From the NCBI GenBank assembly GCA_021464415.1, contig CM038467.1:27025248-27089247 (forward strand): DNA of 64,000 bases, read 5' to 3'. The notes under the pieces were generated by a model. That model saw nothing but the letters and a program-made list of their open reading frames with translations. It searched no databases and was not told the DNA's origin. Source of the DNA: Lonicera japonica (taxonomy: Eukaryota; Streptophyta; Magnoliopsida; Dipsacales; Caprifoliaceae). A program made the translations under genes and the position numbers. Shown piece after piece: positions 21,717 to 34,355 of this stretch (the first letter of the stretch is position 1; each line of letters opens with the position of its first letter).

Positions 21717-23836
21717 TACTAATCAAAAGATGAGAGTTTATATCATGGATTCATAACAAAAAAGTTGTTTCTTATCATGAGTTTTGATACATTTGATTAT
21801 GTTTCATAAATAGAAAGTAGATTGAGAATTCAAAAGAAAAAAATAGTGGTGCTCTTAAATTGAGAATAATTTGTGCACTCCCACTTAGCTAGAATTATTA
21901 TAACTTGCATTTTAGACCAGACAATTTAACGGCCTTTTACACCGCCTTGTTATTTATTTTAATTTCTTTTTTAGATTTAAAATCCTACTATATTTGGTCT
22001 TTAGGCCTACTCTATTTAATCTTTTAATTAGCAAGTAACTATAATTATAGTCTACTTTTTTTTTCTAGTTAAATTCTGATACATTAAATCATATATTTCG
22101 TCTTAAAGCAATATTAGACATTAAATCTTACTTTATTTGGTCTTTAAAGTAATCACATACTTTTTAAACTTCAAGTACTCCTAATTTCTATTAGAATTTT
22201 AATCTAAAACACTATTAATTAACATCTAAAGTCCTCTATTTATATTAGGATTCTTACAAAAGTCTCCATCTTAATTATTTGTGAACCCACTATAATTCTC
22301 TTATGAACAATTTTTTATATTTGGACCATAAAGTACTAATTTATTTGATTACTGTCTTGTCTATTTCAAATGCTTATTGGGACTATTCTTACTAAATTTA
22401 TAGTTATCTTTTATTTGGATTAGCTTTTAAATTAACAAGTCTGATTGTTTTGAATTCACTAGGAACTAATGAAGCTTGACTATAAGGGTGGATTTTATAA
22501 AAAATGCCATACTGTACCATTATCGATTTGTAACAAACTTGGGTAATGGTACAGTACCAGTGATGTATGGTATAGGTCTGGTAAGTGGTAATGATTTTCA
22601 TTATTGGTTATATACCATACTGTACCGAAATAATTATATATATATATATATATATATTTAATTATCCCATGTACCAATATGCACCAAATTATACCAAACT
22701 ATCAGAATAATACTAAATACTAATGTGTACCAAACTATACCAAATTACTAAATTGATACCAAATACCAATTACCAATGTGCACCAAACTAACTCAACTAA
22801 GTTGGCCCATAATAGATCTGGGGCTTTTATTTCCAACCCAATTGAGTTGCCCCATAAAATTGGATTGGGCCATAATAGTTGCTCACTAATTACTATTAAA
22901 GTCTCTTCGTCTTATTATTATTATTATTTTTTTTATTATTATTTTAAAACAATGGGATAAAAATTTTGGTAATGTATTATAACCATTCCGTACCAAACGG
23001 AATTTTCAAGATACCGATCTTTGATATACCAAAATTTTGGTAGGGTAATGGTACTAGATTTTGGCATATTAAAATTTCAGTATGGTACTCACGGTACTCA
23101 GTAGAGATTTGGTACGGTTACCGTACCAAAGCCACTTCTAGCTTGACTAGGATGGGATTTGTATGGGGCACATGTTTGTGCTTTTGTTTTCAGTTTTGAT
23201 GTTAATAGATATTCTTCGATTACTTTTTGAATAAGTTTATTTTTGTGCATTGTACACAAAATTCGCCTACAGCAGATGAATATATTTTTTTTCTTTTTTG
23301 CTATCTTTTTTTTATCCATCTGGAGGCAAAAGACCAAAACAAAAAAGCACACCAAAAGCAAGTGAATATAATCAACCTCCGAAGGAGGGCTACCAAAAAT
23401 AATTTTCTATGACTAATTTTGTGTCATAAAGGATTAATATGGATTACACTTGCATGTTAATCATTTTTTATTCTGTCTATGTCATGTAAATTTTTGTTGA
23501 ATGTTATTCCTGTAAAGTATTGCAATAATATATTTTTCTTTTAATTTAATAAGTTCTTTAATCCTCCGGTAATTAATGTGGTTATTGTTTTGTATTGAAT
23601 TTCAAGTTCCATGCCATAATATGTCCTATGTATGTAACATAATTTAACAATAGAGGTAGTTCTATTGTCAAAGCAGTCTTGACCTAAGCTAAAGAAATAT
23701 ACAATCACCCGATGCATAATTTTCTTTGGCATAATATTTTTCATAATTTTATTATCTTGTTTCTTCAAAACAATTAAACATGATATTCATATATAATTGT
23801 TTTCCATTACAAGTCAATACCTTTTAGAAAAACAAA
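21717..23836 (+). repeat. Receptor-locus segmental duplication, copy 1, left part
   Basis: Matches 34360-35935 and then 36690-37215 in the same order and orientation (for example TAACTTGCATTTTAGACCAGACAATTTAACG at 21901 and 34521, and the TTCCATGCCATAATATGTC region at 23607 and 36999). Copy 2 has about 750 extra bases at 35936-36690. Both copies include a GGTATGGTAATGGTAC-rich block (22500-23120 and 35120-35780) and a TA microsatellite. The homology continues after the LINE, at 30716. Confidence 0.85.
22500..23125. repeat. TACCAAA/GGTACGGT-rich repeat, likely MITE remnant
   Basis: Many short words such as GTACCAAA, CATACTGTACC, TTTTGGTA and their complements, with inverted arms around a TA run at 22636-22660. 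A related block sits at 35120-35780 in duplication copy 2. No coding content; exact ends uncertain. Confidence 0.45.
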
Positions 23837-24059
23837 TTTTTTTTGATCAGAAACAACGCCAATATTAATTAAAGAAAATCAATACAAGTAGAAAAAAGAC
23901 TGAAAGTGAACGAGAAGTCCGCTAACAGCCTGCACCAAAACAAAAACATAAAGCAAAAAATACACAAAACCTAGTAGACTACAACCAGCCTAAAAACAAG
24001 CCTTCTACCAATAAACTCTACCAAAAACAAACAAACAACACAATTGACAGTAAACTACA

Positions 24060-27000
24060 CTCCTTCTATAGAACTGCAGCTGACCAATCTCTGGCAATAT
24101 CTGACAAGGAAAGAGCCCCAAAAACTTTCGAAGAATATGCCCACAACGAAGCCGTGGCCTTGACCCTTTGCCAAACTTCCTCATTATTAGCCTCCTTGTC
24201 ATCAAACAATCTGGAATTCCTTTCCCTCCACACGCATCATAAAACTGCCATACAACTAATTATCCATAATGTTTTAGTCTTCTTTTTATTACCCTTCAAA
24301 TACCACTTTAATGAAAGGAACCTATACCAAGAATTTGGAAAAGCTGTAATCAAACCTAACTCTCTGCGAATGTTGCACCAAATAAAGTGTACGAATGGAC
24401 AATGAAGTAACAAATGATCAATGCACTCTCCCTCTCTTTTACACAAAACACATAAAGATGGAGAGATTTGTAAATACGGTCTTCTCAGTTGCAGCAAGTC
24501 TGCTGTATTAACTTTATTTATAGCAACTAACCAAGCCAAAACCTTAACCTTTGCCGGAATACCATTTTTCCAAATCATTTCGAATGGTTCAAAATTTCCT
24601 TCTATGTTGGCCTGTGACAGAAATTCAAAGAATGACTTTACAGAAAAAAAAGTATTAATTAACCCCATCAGCAACATATACTCGTTCTCTTCCACTTCCA
24701 AAAAATTTCTTCTAAATATAATGTCCCATGTAAAGTTGTCATTTGAATCCCAGGATATATAATTAGCTATTAAAGCTCTTGGATTGACTGCCACTCTATG
24801 TAATCGGGGAAATTGCACTGCCAAGGAAGCCTCTCCTAACCATCTATCTAACCAAAACCGAATATTTGATCCATCTCCAACCTTGAATCGAAAAATTCCT
24901 CTCAAACTTGACAATTCCTCTAGAAATTGCCTTCCACGGATTACGAAATGACCCTCTAACCACGGCGTTAGAACTCCAACCATTGTCTAGCACTCCATAT
25001 TTACTTTTGATAATGGAATACCAAAAGGCGTTTTGTTTGACCAGAAATCGCCACAACCACTTACTCAAAAGTGCCTCATTCCTCTTAATCAAATTACCAA
25101 TACCTAAACCCCCAACTCTTTTACACCTGGAAACAGACTCCCAACCCACCAAATGATCCTCTTTTCCCTTCTCAAACCCCACCCAAAAGAAATTCCTCAT
25201 TAATTTTTCAATGCTCTTGGCTACCGAAATGGGAATATTAAAAAACAAGAGATAGTAAATTGGAATACTTTCCAAAATCGACCAATCAACGTCAACTTAC
25301 TACCTCTCGAAATGCATCATTTCGACCAACCTTCGAGCCTTCTACCTACCTTTTCAACAACTGGACTCCAAAAACTCAACCTCTTCGGATTATCCCCCAG
25401 CGGCAGCCCCAAATAAGACATAGGCCAACTCCCCACCGAACACTCAGTTCTGGCAGCTAACGAACTCATCTTCGCCTCTTCTATATTAATACCCACCACT
25501 TCACTTTTTGACAAATTAATCTTTAAGCCCGAAGCATACCCAAAAATGTCTATAATACAAATAAGATTATCAATTTTCTCCTCATCCCTAGAAAGGAAAA
25601 AGATGGTATCATTGGCAAATTGTAAATGAGACAATTTTACTTCATCTCTACCTATAGAAAACCCTTCAACCATATCGCGCCCCTTTGCCCTCTCAACCAA
25701 CAAATTTAATACATCCGAGACCAACACAAAAAGAAAAGGAGAGAGAGGATCCCATTGCCGTAGACCCCTTGACGCCTTAAAGAACCCTCTTGGTTTCCTA
25801 TTCATCAACACCGAAAAATTTACCGACGACAAGCACCCTTTAATCCATCTCCTCCACCTACTCCCAAACCCCTTATTCTCTAACACATGATCCAAAAAAT
25901 CCCACTCAATGTGATCGTAAGCCTTTTCAAAATCAATCTTCAACACCACTCCTTCCCTTTTTCTCTCCCTATACTCCTCAACACCTTTATTAGCGATGAG
26001 AGCCAAATCAAGAATTTGTCTCCCCTTTTACAAAGGCCCCTTGAGCAACTCCTACCATCTCACCCAATATATCCCTCAACCTTAAAGATAAGATTTTAGC
26101 CAATACTTTGTAAAGACTAGTAACTAGGCTAATAGGTCTAAAATCTTTAAGTTTGAAAGAAGCGATTTTTTTCAGAATAAGGCATATGAACATAGCATTA
26201 GTGCGCGCATTCACCACCCCACTGTCAAAGAATTCCCTCAATGCATTCATTAAATCCTCTTTAATAATCTCCCATCCTTTTTTGACTACCTCCAAAGTGT
26301 ACCCATCCGGTCCCGGCGATTTGTTACTGTCACACGAATCAATAACTGCCTTAACCTCTTCCTCCTCAAATGGCCGTTCAAGCCACTCCCTGTTCTCGAC
26401 ACTAATCGCGTTCCACTCCAAAGCCTCAAAACCCACGTGAGATCTTTCCTTTTTTGTGTAAAGCCTCTTAAAATACTCCACCAACTCGCTCTCAATTTTG
26501 AATTCTTCCAACACCATCGAACCGTCCTCCCTCTCCATCTTACTTATGAATTTGTTCATTTTTCTTTGATTAATAACCCGATGGAATAAGCTAGAATTAG
26601 CATCCTATTCAACTACCCTTTAACCCTCTCCTTTTGTTTCTAAGAGATTTCTTCATTCGAAAGAAGTTCTTCCATCTCCTCCTTTAACCTCATTCTTTCT
26701 GCTATTTTATCTTGACCCAAAGAACACCTAATTTCTTCTTCATCAGTTTCTTGAATTTTACGCAATATCTGCCCCTTTTTCACCCTCACGTCACTAAATA
26801 CCTCCGAATTCCATTTTTTAGCTTTATGTTTCACTAGCTCCAATTTCTTCATGAATTTGTACCCTTCTTACCCTTCAACCGTGCTTTCACCCCACCATTC
26901 TTTGAAAATTCCCAAGAACTCTCTATGATTTAGCCACATATTTTCGAATCGAAATGGAGTTAGACCCTATCGAAAAGCACTTGTGTCTAAAGCCAACGAA

Positions 27001-27641
27001 AAATGGTCTAATACAACTCGAATGAGCGCTTCTTGTCTCGCTACCTCAAGCTCCTCCCAATCCATCGAAAATAAAATTCTATCCAACCTCGAGTGAATTC
27101 TTTCATTCAACCAAGTAAAATTTGCATTATTAATACCCGGATCACACAAATCTTTTCATGCATTTTAGTCCATCGGTCATTCTCGCCACCTTTTTTCTTC
27201 GACGGGTATCTAATAATATTGAAATCTCCACCTAAACACCATCTGTTCCCGCATAACCCGTAAAGACTAGCCAACTCCTCCCAAAATTCTTTTCTATCTC
27301 TGTACCTACATGGACCGTAAATCCTCGACAGCCACCAACACTCCCCTTGTTTTGGTTTTAGTTTAACCGATAGCGAGAAACTTCCCTTCACACACTCTTC
27401 ACATGAACACCACCCTTACATCCCATATTATCAACACCCCTCTGACCTTCCCTCTGTTGGAATGAAAGCCAAATCCTTATATGTAACCCCCACACTGCCC
27501 CTACAACTTCCCAAGAAATTTCTACCTTTTTCGTTCCTTGCAATATAATTATATCCAGCTTTTCCTTTATTACTACCTCCTTAATACATCTTCTTTTCTC
27601 CCTCCCCCCAAGCCTCTCACATTCCATGATACTATCTTCAT
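24060..27641 (-). pseudogene. LINE ORF2, endonuclease and reverse transcriptase, degenerate
   Basis: Opens at 27641 with MKIVSWNVRGLGG, the apurinic-type endonuclease start; one G is lost from a G run near 27610. Further endonuclease blocks are CLGGDFNIIR and FTWLNERIHSRLDRI. The RT includes NKSPGPDGYTLEVVKKGWEI, FRPISLVTSLYKVLAKIL, LKIDFEKAYDHIEWDF and GLRQWDPLSPFLF (usually GLRQGDPLSP). It also has LQFANDTIFF, where the family has FADD, so the first catalytic Asp is Asn. The C-terminus carries the zf-RVT domain (FEMIWKNGIPAKVKVLAWL, CVLCKREGECIDHLLLHC). It ends near 24060. Frameshifts at several junctions and the altered catalytic site mean no activity. Confidence 0.88.
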
Positions 27642-30640
27642 TGAGAACCCCTTTCGCCCCTCTTCAGTGAACTGTCACTGCCGCCTTTGTTATAGTTAAC
27701 TTTACATTCTAGATTGCGCAACTCTTCCACCCCTTTTTTAGCCGACCCTATCCTTTTCCTTTCACCCCTCTTCCCTTTGGAATCCAATTGAGTCATTTTG
27801 AGTCCCATCCCATCCAGCAATCTATCAAATTTTTCACTATCTTTCTTATTCAATCCAGTCCACCCTTCTGCCATTACTAACTGATCTTCGGTTGCATCTT
27901 GAACTTTCTGATCATCTGCCCTTCTGTCGCTGTTTTCATCATTCTCCTCCACCATTACACAAATTGCATTTGTTACCCCATTCTCTACAACATTCTCCTT
28001 CCCCAACTGTACAATATTGCTGCTAACCCGCATCTTATTCTTACTGCTGTCCTCTCTCTTTGATCCCATAATGGAGTGTTTGAATCTCTACAAAGTTGTC
28101 AACCTCGTTTTTTCTCCTAACGACCTTCTTCATAAAACACAAAAATAGTTAATTTGTTGGCCAAAATCTCAGCCCCGTATCGTCCTCTATAGATTGTGAA
28201 AACCACTCCATTACTATTGCCAAACCTGTATGAAATTAAAGCAGCTGGACTGCCCTCATTTAACCCTTGTAAAACCAACTGCTTCCCCTCCCTTCTTGCA
28301 TACCGTCTTTCACCGTCACCATTATTCACTCCAACATATGAATTTGCTTCCCCGTCGAAGAAAAATCTAGCTAACCAATCATCACCTCCGTCGAAATTAT
28401 CAATAAAATTATGAGTCTTCAAACCTTCCTCATCTGAACTGTTATCCACAAAAGAACCTTCAGAGTCACTCTTTCTATTATATATCATAAACTGCTTGTG
28501 TTCAAAATCTGATTGCACAATAGTCTCGTCACCAGACACCGATTCCTCCTTAAGCTCTCTAACGTTGTTATACACTTATACCCTCTCTCTTCATTCTCCT
28601 TAAAATATTTCTCCCACTTCATCATTACTTCGCCTTCAGAATCTTCTTCCCCTTATCATTAAATTTAAGCGACACCTTCTTTTGCTTTTTACGTCTTCTG
28701 TAATATTGCAATGGTTTTTGAGTTGTCCATTTAAATTTAAAAAGGCTGTTTTTTTTCTTCACCCCTTAAGCTTAGACCCAACCACTAGAAAATCCTCTAT
28801 CTCAAAAATTTCGTCTGACCCACTTTCCAACCCAGCCTTTTTCCCTTCTCCTACAGTGAACCTCGTTTCACCCTCTATTTCTACCATTCCAGGACCTAAC
28901 AAATTTAAATGACTTGACCCGCCATCATTAAACACTTTAACACCCTCTTTCATTTTTCCTTTCCCCCAATATTCCCGCTCCATATCTTTTGCAAACCGGC
29001 CTCCTCCTCCTTCTTGTTTACTGTAAGTTCAACAGTTACTGCTTTCCCCAATAAATTCTCTCACTTTTCCTCTCCCTTCTTGAAGAATATTTGTACCTTC
29101 ATTGATGCCAGCACTCTCATTCTGTCTCTTATACAACTCAATAATTTCCACCCCCTCATTAATAGCCTCATTTTTATGACTAACATCACCCATTTCACAT
29201 GTATTCGGAACTTGATCCCTGCCTTGACCTCCCTTAAAATCAACAACACCAATAATACAACGATTAAAGACCCCCAATTCCGGAATTTTATTGAACTTAC
29301 CCCTGTTATTCAAATTTAATTTACTCAACACCTTCAACCGTATTGTGCATTTCTCCCCCCTTTCCCTACCAAATCTATCTCTGCCGGAATAAACCCACTA
29401 CTGTTACCACTAACTTTTATTCTAGGAGCAAATAGTGTAGACATAATTATTGTACTCTTGTCAATTGTTAACAATCCCCCGCATTGATTCCCGATTTTCT
29501 CAAACACTTCTCTTCTCCACCAATTTAACGGTAAATCTGTAAATTCAATTCCAACCACCAGTAAATGCAAGCTTACGATTGAACATTACCTCGTTTTGAT
29601 CCCAAGCTTGTAAAAAACTGCTCTACCTTCAAAAAACAGAACCCTCTTACTTCTTCCTAGCTTCAAGGCACTTTCTTCAGATTTACATTGAATGACTACC
29701 TTGTCCGGTTGAAAAGGTTGCATTCTAATTGCCACTTTGAACTGTCTGCTGATCGCCTCTTGAATACTGGCCCAATCATGCCAAAGACTTTTCGTTGTAC
29801 AAATTATTACCTTGTCCCAATCAAATGTACCATTCGATTTTAAGATTGACTCTTTGCCTTCATCCCTACCCATACTTTGTTTTTCGGAGAAAGAAGCTAT
29901 ATTATTTCTTTTCACAATCTCAGCGTAAGAAACCTGTCCGTCCAATCTCGTCCTAACTGTGTACATCTGTTTTCTTGTCTGTGTACTCTGTTCAGTTTTC
30001 CTTCCATAATAACAACCTACTGGTCTGTTATTTACTTGCATATTCTCAGGTCTATTAATGATTTCGAGTAATGCCTCTGCCACCTTCAACCAACCTTCTC
30101 CATTTTTACAAGCCGGAATAACCACCTCTTTGCCAACAATGCCTCCCCTGATTTCTAACAAACTCATAAAAATCCCCTTCTCATTACTATATATTTGCAA
30201 TAACCATATTATACCCGGTAACTGATACTTACTTGAGAAACGACTACTTTCCACTCCTCCAGCATCCTTCTTCAGTTCTCTACTGGCCCATTCCGCTACC
30301 TTAAAATCGATAATGATCCTATATGATTTACTTCTGGTGATCTCTGTTATAGAAACTGTGGAACCATGCTCTGTCACCTGGAACCTAAAATCCTTGAACT
30401 CCAATATGACTGTTAGAACCCCTTATCAAACCCTACGTAAACTGCTCTGCTTCTATCTGTATTCACCATTGCATGTTTGCGAAAGGATGATCGACGACTC
30501 TTGGTATTCTGAAAGGAAGCCTAACGTAATCCCTGTCACTCATTTGCTCCTTATTATCCTTACCATTAACGTTGAAATGATACCTAATTCCAGCTGGACG
30601 GAGGTACTGACTCTTCATCTTCGCTACTCCTACTCGGTTT
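27638..30640 (-). pseudogene. LINE ORF1, nucleic-acid-binding protein, degenerate
   Basis: Starts near 30640 (MKSQYLRPAGIRYHFNV), shifts frame, then gives a 272-residue run (30404-29586). Next comes a piece typical of plant LINE/DUF4283-type proteins (LPLNWWRREVFEKIGNQCGG, 29570-29334). Acidic, Ser-rich linker pieces follow down to 27638. The final codons end in a TGA that overlaps the ATG of ORF2. The role would be RNA binding in the LINE particle. Several frameshifts separate the pieces. Confidence 0.7.
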
Positions 30641-30715
30641 CTAATGGTTTCTAACGGGAAAAATCTAGGTTGAGAAGAATATCTGCAAATGGACTAAGAT
30701 GAAAGACGAAGCAAC

Positions 30716-32290
30716 TAACAGAAAAAATTGCATTTAAAATTGTAATTGTAATTTTTTTTTATTTATAAAATTATTATTAATTTAATTTATAGATTTATGA
30801 GTGATCACTTACAGCGCACGTGTACTATGACTAGTATTGTTACAAGTTTAAAAAAAAGAATGACTTAATAATTACTGAGAGGGTCTATGTCAGGGTGACG
30901 CTTTTATATCTAGAGGGTCGATCTCATTACTTCGTATTTGTATTGGAAATGAATTTTTTTAATAGAAATTTTGAAATAGGTACTTCCTATACTAACTATT
31001 TAGATTATGTCATGGTAAATGTTAGGTATGAGGGTTGAACTCATGATATTTGAGTTGATAAACAAAGTTTTTTCCACTAAATCAACACCATTCTTAGTTA
31101 TAATTTTTCATTTCAAATTTGATGATGCATGTGCAAAGCAAATAGACGTGCACACGCATCGTGTCTGCTTCCGTATTTAGTATTATGATAACATAAATGA
31201 TAATTAATCTAACCGTATCTAGTTTTATCTTATACAGAAAAAGCTATTGCAATTTTTTGTCTCAATCAATGTAAATTGTTTTTAGAAATGTGTATTTTCG
31301 TGATTCAACTATAGATTTTTTTGTTTTCGATCGTCTATAAATGGATTGCAACCGTGCAGTGAACTGAGTGTAACACTTCATTTAGCTGAATGTTACATTT
31401 TGAATTTATGATTAAGTTATTGTAGCAAAACAATAAATTGAACGAAGTAGTGAGATGATGAATAAATTGATTTATTGCTTTGTAATTATTTATTTTAGGG
31501 GCGTGATAGGAATTGTGAATTTGTGACAGTTGACCTGTTATGTTACAAATTGAAATTGAACCTTGTTATAAACTCTTTTAACGCATCGATTGGGTTCAAA
31601 ATAATTTCTATGAGAGGGGTTTTTCTAAATTGTTAGTTTTCAATATTTGGCACGAACACGAATTTTCGAGTCATGTCAATATATTCTTCTTATGTCCTGT
31701 CTGTTGAAAATCCTGTACATCGCTTCTTTTTATTTTTTTGTGGTTCTCTCGTGGAGAGAAATGTTAGTTTTCAATATTTGGATCATTATAGCATAAAAAG
31801 TTGTCTTGTGTGGTGCAGATGATTATTTTCTGTCAACTTTAATGTCCAAAACGGACGGAGGGGAGAAAATAAAATGCGGGAGAGAGTTTAGGGGATTAAT
31901 AGGTGTGAGTTTTAGTTTATGCCAACTTTTTTTATATAGTAGAGCACATATTAAGTAACAGTTCCCTTTCCTTTTAGAAAAGGTTCAATTGTTTATGTAT
32001 TGCAATCATTTGCTTACTGCTAGCACTATAATTTGTTACATGTCTAATTGTAGGTATGATATGCTAGCTTATTTTAACATTTCATTTTTGGATTGGAATT
32101 TCAGTTCTGAGTCAAGCTTCATTCGAGAAATTATCAAGAGATTCAACATAATATGGAAGATAGCCCCAGACCAGAAGAAAGAAAACAGGATGAGACGTGG
32201 CTTTGCGAGGAGATCGACTTGGTGGATAGTAGACTCTCTGACCTGCCGGAAATCCCTTACTGCACTTCTTTGGAAAAGTTGTTCTTACAA
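30716..32290 (+). repeat. Receptor-locus segmental duplication, copy 1, right part
   Basis: Matches about 37216-39336 (GCACGTGTACTATGACTAGTATTGTTA at 30818 and 37320; GGATTGGAATTTCAGTTCTGAGTCAAGC at 32091 and 39181). Copy 2 contains an extra Stowaway MITE at 38806-39057. About 31500-31625 is an open stretch behind a TTATTTTAG acceptor, with an open counterpart at 37972. Confidence 0.82.
30985..31100 (-). repeat. SINE-like tRNA-derived repeat
   Basis: Read inverted, it has an A-box-like TGTTGATTTAGTGG and a B-box-like GAGTTCAACCCTC about 40 bases on. A paralogue sits at 37455-37565 as part of the segmental duplication. Too diverged for family assignment. Confidence 0.45.
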
Positions 32291-33684
32291 CAAAACTCAG
32301 ATTTGGCTGCAATTCCTTTCTCATTCTTTAAGAATATGCCTGCTCTCCAAGTTCTAGATTTATCTGATACAAGCATTAAATTTTTGCCCACATCCATTTC
32401 TAGTTTGTTTATGCTTCGGGAATTGTTTGTGAGAGATTGCCAACTTCTTATGGAATTACCACCTGAAATTGGAGCGCTTAGTAATCTCCAGGTACTTGAT
32501 CTTGAGGGTACCAAGCTGATCTATCTACCCAAAGAAATTAGACTGCTGTCAAACTTGGTATGCTTGAAGGTGTCCTTGTACAGATGTTCCGATAAGTACA
32601 GAGAAAGTCGAGGTATTGAGGCAGTAATCCCGAGGGCGATGTTATCCAAATTCTATTACCTCAAGGAATTGAGTATTGATGTGGATCCGTATTGTGGATG
32701 GTGGGACATAAAGGTGGAAGTTATCATCGAAGAGTTATGTAGGTTAAGAAAGTTGCAGACATTGAAACTGTACTTGCCAAAGCTTGAGTTGCTGCAACAA
32801 TTGCTTCAAGTTACACGCGGCAGGGCAGTTAAAGGGAGCCTATTCTTGCCTTTGATATTCCCAACATTATCAAACTTTAGACTGATTGTTGGTCCTCATG
32901 AACATCGTATCGTATGTTGCCTTCCGGTGGACCTTCAAGTTGAGTTCGAGAAACTGGAGAAGTGCCTGAAATATGTAAACGGTGAGGGAAGCACAGATGG
33001 GATCGGGCAAGTGCTCAAATGCACCAGTGCTTTGTTCCTCGAGCGACACTGGAGTATCAAGAAGCTCTCTGTATTCAAGATTGATGAGATGGACAAGCTT
33101 AAGTTTTGTCTGTTGGTGGAATGCAACGAGATGAATGCCGTTGTGGAAGGAGCCGACTTCTATGATCAACAAGGAGACAAAAGAACTAATAGTGCCGATG
33201 GAAAACCCGCGCTCAGGTCGCTACAATACTTGGGCATTCATTACATGAAGAACTTGGAGTGCGTGTGGAGAGGGCCAGTTGTTAGTGGTTGTCTTTCTTC
33301 CCTACGAGTTTTGGACCTTCATACATGCCCCAATCTGAGTACCATCTTTAGCCCATTGCTGCTTTGTAATCTAACAAACTTAAAAGAGCTTACACTCGAA
33401 GACTGTCCCAAAGTTAAAAGTGTAATTTGTGTAAACTCTTGCAGCTATGAATTTTTACTCCCCAGTTTGGCGAAGATATCACTATTGGACTTGCCTGAAT
33501 TGGTAAGCATTTTTAGTGGTGCACGCATCGCGCCAAGACTAGAAAGGATGTTGGTTTATAATTGCCCGAAGCTCAAGACTCTTTCTCCCATGGAAACATC
33601 ATCTATGAAGGAGATCAAAGGCGAGAGAGAATGGTGGGAAGGACTTGGAGTGGCACAAATCGGAGCAGCGCAGCGAGCAAGATG
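32105..33684 (+). pseudogene. LRR exon of a CC-NBS-LRR-type receptor, NB-ARC missing
   Basis: After an acceptor (GAATTTCAG at 32096-32104) the exon encodes leucine-rich repeats of the RPS2/At4g27190-like class: SRLSDLPEIPYCTSLEKLFL, NMPALQVLDLSDTSIKFLP, ALSNLQVLDLEGTKLIYLP and LTNLKELTLEDCPKVKSV, ending with the class-typical WW motif (EREWWEGL). From ATG 32153 about 510 codons are open. Two lesions are seen. Compared with the paralogue at 39196, about 19 bases are missing just before 32153, shifting the frame. One extra G at about 33646 truncates the end; in the other frame a further roughly 50 codons continue to about 33807. No P-loop or other NB-ARC sequence lies upstream, so it could not act as a normal receptor. 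Confidence 0.85.
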
Positions 33685-34010
33685 ATAATTATTTGCTTGG
33701 CATCTTTGTCCCGCTTAAAAGTGATGGTGATTTGGTGGAGGAATTAGTAGAAGCTGAAAACCTACGGCTCAATACTTTACGGATGTTTCAGACCTGTACT
33801 GAAAGGTAATTATATTAATTGGTACCTCAAGGTTATAATTATTATTTTTATTTTTTTTAACGAAAACGCTATGCCCTAATGCTAAAATGCTTAATCATTA
33901 AAAAAAAGAAGAAATAATTAAGCTCTTAATAATTTAAAAAAACAAACAGCTTATTACATTTCCGAATGCTTAAAATTATCCCATTAAGCATTCAGAGACA
34001 AAAATAATTA
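33670..34010 (+). repeat. Tandem duplication of receptor 3' end, unit 1
   Basis: Holds the last coding stretch (in frame with the LRR exon only after correcting the extra G), the stop near 33808, and a MITE-derived AT-rich tail with CTTAATCATT and CCATTAAGCATTCAGAG. The next unit starts 341 bases later at 34011. Confidence 0.88.
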
Positions 34011-34355
34011 GCAGCGAGCAAGATGATAATTATTTGCTTGGTATCTTTGTACCGCTTAAAAGTGATGGTGATTTGGTGGAGGAATTAGAAGAAGCTGAAA
34101 ACCTACGGCTCAATACTTTACGGATGTTTCAGACCTATAATGAAAGGTAATTATATTGGTACCTCAAGGTTATGATCATTTTTTGCTTTTTTTAAGGAAA
34201 TCGCTACGCCCTAATGCTAAAATGCTTAATTATTAAAAAAAAAATAGTTGTTAACCTCTTAATAATTTTAAAAAACAAGCAGCTTATTACATTTTCGAAT
34301 GCTTAAAACTATCCCATTGCATTCAGAGGCAAAAGCAAACACCCCCTTACTCTTC
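34011..34355 (+). repeat. Tandem duplication of receptor 3' end, unit 2
   Basis: Repeats unit 1 from GCAGCGAGCAAGATG, with a few substitutions, and again ends in the CCCATTGCATTCAGAGGC MITE tail. It leads directly into duplication copy 2, so this is probably the breakpoint of an unequal exchange. Confidence 0.88.

Larger units (their letters stand above)
23836..30715 (-). mobile_element. LINE (L1-type) retrotransposon, nearly full length
   Basis: The element reads on the minus strand and ends in a poly-A tract seen as T run 23837-23845. Encoded parts in order: ORF1-like protein, endonuclease, reverse transcriptase and the terminal zf-RVT domain. Flanks carry AGAAAAACAAA on the left and AGAAAAAA on the right, a probable target duplication. 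The paralogous site at about 37200-37215 has no insert. Multiple frameshifts show that it is inactive. Confidence 0.9.

Noticed and set aside
24154..30071. Several plus-strand frames of 60-113 residues
   Set aside because: All are antisense shadows of the minus-strand LINE ORFs.
32153..33685. Functional LRR-only protein starting at ATG 32153
   Set aside because: The frame is out of phase with the exon start because of a small deletion, and the C-terminus is frameshifted relative to the family.
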